From Dehalococcoidia bacterium UBA1152 (GTDB taxonomy: Bacteria > Chloroflexota > Dehalococcoidia > Lucifugimonadales > UBA2962): 34,094 nt of DNA. Within the stretch, counting starts at the first letter, position 1; every line of letters begins with the position of its first letter. The stretch lies in NCBI GenBank assembly GCA_002311285.1, contig DBZU01000072.1:128780-162873 (forward strand), in the 5' to 3' direction. The position numbers and the translations under genes are program-made. Under the pieces are notes generated by a model, which was not told the DNA's origin, searched no databases, and worked only from the letters and a program-made list of their open reading frames with translations. Positions 33,227 to 34,094 of the stretch are shown piece after piece.

Positions 33227-33937
33227 CTAATTATCTAGCGCTGTTGATTGTGCCTTGATTAAACTATCGATTCCTTTTTTGGCAAGTTCTAAAGCATCGC
33301 TTAACGTCTGATAGTTAAAAACTGCTTCTTCGCCAGATGCCTGTATTTCAACAAACTGACCATTGCCAGCCATTACCACATTAAAATCCACATCAGCCCG
33401 AGAATCCTCTTCATAAGTTAAATCTAGCATTAGTGTACTGCTGACAAATCCCACACTTGTTGCTGCAATAGGATATTTTAGTACAGTGTTTTGTAAATCA
33501 CCTCTACTTATAAGTTCCCGACAAGCTAGCTCAAATGCTACATAAGACCCTGTGATTGCTGCTGTTCGGGTGCCTCCATCAGCTTGAATTACATCGCAGT
33601 CAATCGTCACGGTTCGTTCACCCAAAAGTGACAAGTCTGTAACAGCACGCATAGAGCGGCCTATTAATCGCTGTATTTCTTTCGCTCTTCCGCCACTAGC
33701 CCGAGTTCTACTTATCCTCGTATGGGTTGAACGAGGCAACATCGAGTATTCTGCTGTTACCCAGCCTTTACCTTTGCCTTTTAAGAATGTTGGAACACCC
33801 TCATCAACAGATACAGCACAAATGATTTGAGTGTTGCCATTTTCAATAATTACCGATCCTTCAGCATACTTTTGGACATTCGTAGTGATATTGACTTGTC
33901 GCATCTCATTGTTTTGCCTACTATCAGTTCGTAACAT
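33227..33937 (-). CDS. rph: Ribonuclease PH
   Basis: 236 aa. Phosphorolytic 3'-5' exoribonuclease trimming tRNA precursors. Starts MLRTDSRQNNEMRQVNI, matching the family opening RxDGR..xLRpv with Ser in place of Gly. Contains GWVTAEYSMLPRSTHTR, RASGGRAKEIQRLIGRSMRA and TIDCDVIQADGGTRTAAITG (the phosphate-binding and substrate-binding signatures) and VDFNVVMAGNGQFVEIQASG. Full length. ATG at 33937 has GGAG 6 nt upstream. Region 33938-34094 upstream holds only a weak GAATCT/AGATTC inverted repeat; no tRNA or other gene is recognised. Confidence 0.95.
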   Translation of the reverse strand: MLRTDSRQNNEMRQVNITTNVQKYAEGSVIIENGNTQIICAVSVDEGVPTFLKGKGKGWVTAEYSMLPRSTHTRISRTRASGGRAKEIQRLIGRSMRAVTDLSLLGERTVTIDCDVIQADGGTRTAAITGSYVAFELACRELISRGDLQNTVLKYPIAATSVGFVSSTLMLDLTYEEDSRADVDFNVVMAGNGQFVEIQASGEEAVFNYQTLSDALELAKKGIDSLIKAQSTALDN

Positions 33938-34094
33938 TGATCACTCCGTTCCCAAGTTTCACTTCTGTCATTCTTCTATAAATTATCGTTCAAACTGTTA
34001 AAACTCTAGTTAAAAGTTTTCTTCGGTCTAGAATCTAATATCTTAATTTGAAGATTCTCTTGTGGTGCTAGACAGCTAAATCCTACAAGCAACA

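Noticed and set aside
1..34094. CRISPR arrays, insertion sequences, prophage or integrase/attachment sites
   Set aside because: No regularly spaced repeats, transposase, integrase or tRNA-duplicating repeats were seen on either strand.

Overview
The window looks like chromosomal DNA from a free-living, AT-rich, single-membrane bacterium, most likely a Chloroflexota member of the Dehalococcoidia/SAR202 kind. That placement is inferred from gene content. A DUF2298 membrane protein sits next to an Agl23-type GT-C protein, a pair typical of Chloroflexi and archaea. There is a Gram-positive-type YidC without a periplasmic domain and a sortase. The accessory genes (LLM flavin oxidoreductase, phytanoyl-CoA dioxygenase, M24 peptidase, tiny desulforedoxin-like zinc ribbons) also fit that lineage. 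TTG starts are frequent (nuoE, the FAD gene, the DUF2298 gene, rnpA, serS). I see no phage, transposon or CRISPR; the region reads as vertical core genome with small lineage-specific insertions.

Layout. 1-1236: the 5' end of a tRNA-Leu leaving the left edge on the minus strand, then uppP and two tandem 42-47 aa zinc-ribbon ORFs on the plus strand. 1250-15901, all minus: an M24 peptidase; an NADH-linked iron-sulfur/molybdopterin-fold complex (nuoE-nuoF-alpha); a surface glycan/lipid cassette (DUF2298 protein, Agl23-type GT-C, LPG-synthase-like membrane protein, FAD oxidoreductase); and ftsY. A 50-aa ORF with its own terminator precedes ftsY and is divergent from a plus-strand lysR. 17189-20811, minus: sortase, small zinc ribbon, TIM-barrel amidohydrolase, and mannose-1-phosphate guanylyltransferase. 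21131-25168, plus: a frameshifted methyltransferase, an LLM oxidoreductase, a SelA/DgaE-like PLP enzyme and serS. 25175-31702, minus: rpmH-rnpA-yidD-PQQ lipoprotein-yidC-jag followed by two enoyl-CoA hydratase paralogues and an acyl-CoA synthetase, headed by a good sigma70 promoter. 31880-33184, plus: a 69-aa orphan and a PhyH dioxygenase. 33227-33937, minus: rph.

Functional themes. Envelope biogenesis dominates: lipid-carrier recycling (UppP), GDP-mannose supply, GT-C transferases, membrane protein targeting and insertion (FtsY, YidC, YidD) and sortase. The most notable points are: an alpha subunit that keeps all FDH-type Fe-S motifs but has lost the three catalytic residues of formate dehydrogenase; a 110-nt out-of-frame overlap in which the basic YidC tail is overprinted on the start of jag; a zinc-ribbon pair whose second copy has lost its CxxC; a LysR-divergent 50-aa gene whose terminator abuts the ftsY ribosome-binding site; a one-base frameshift at an A7 run in the methyltransferase; and an enoyl-CoA hydratase paralogue lacking a catalytic Glu.
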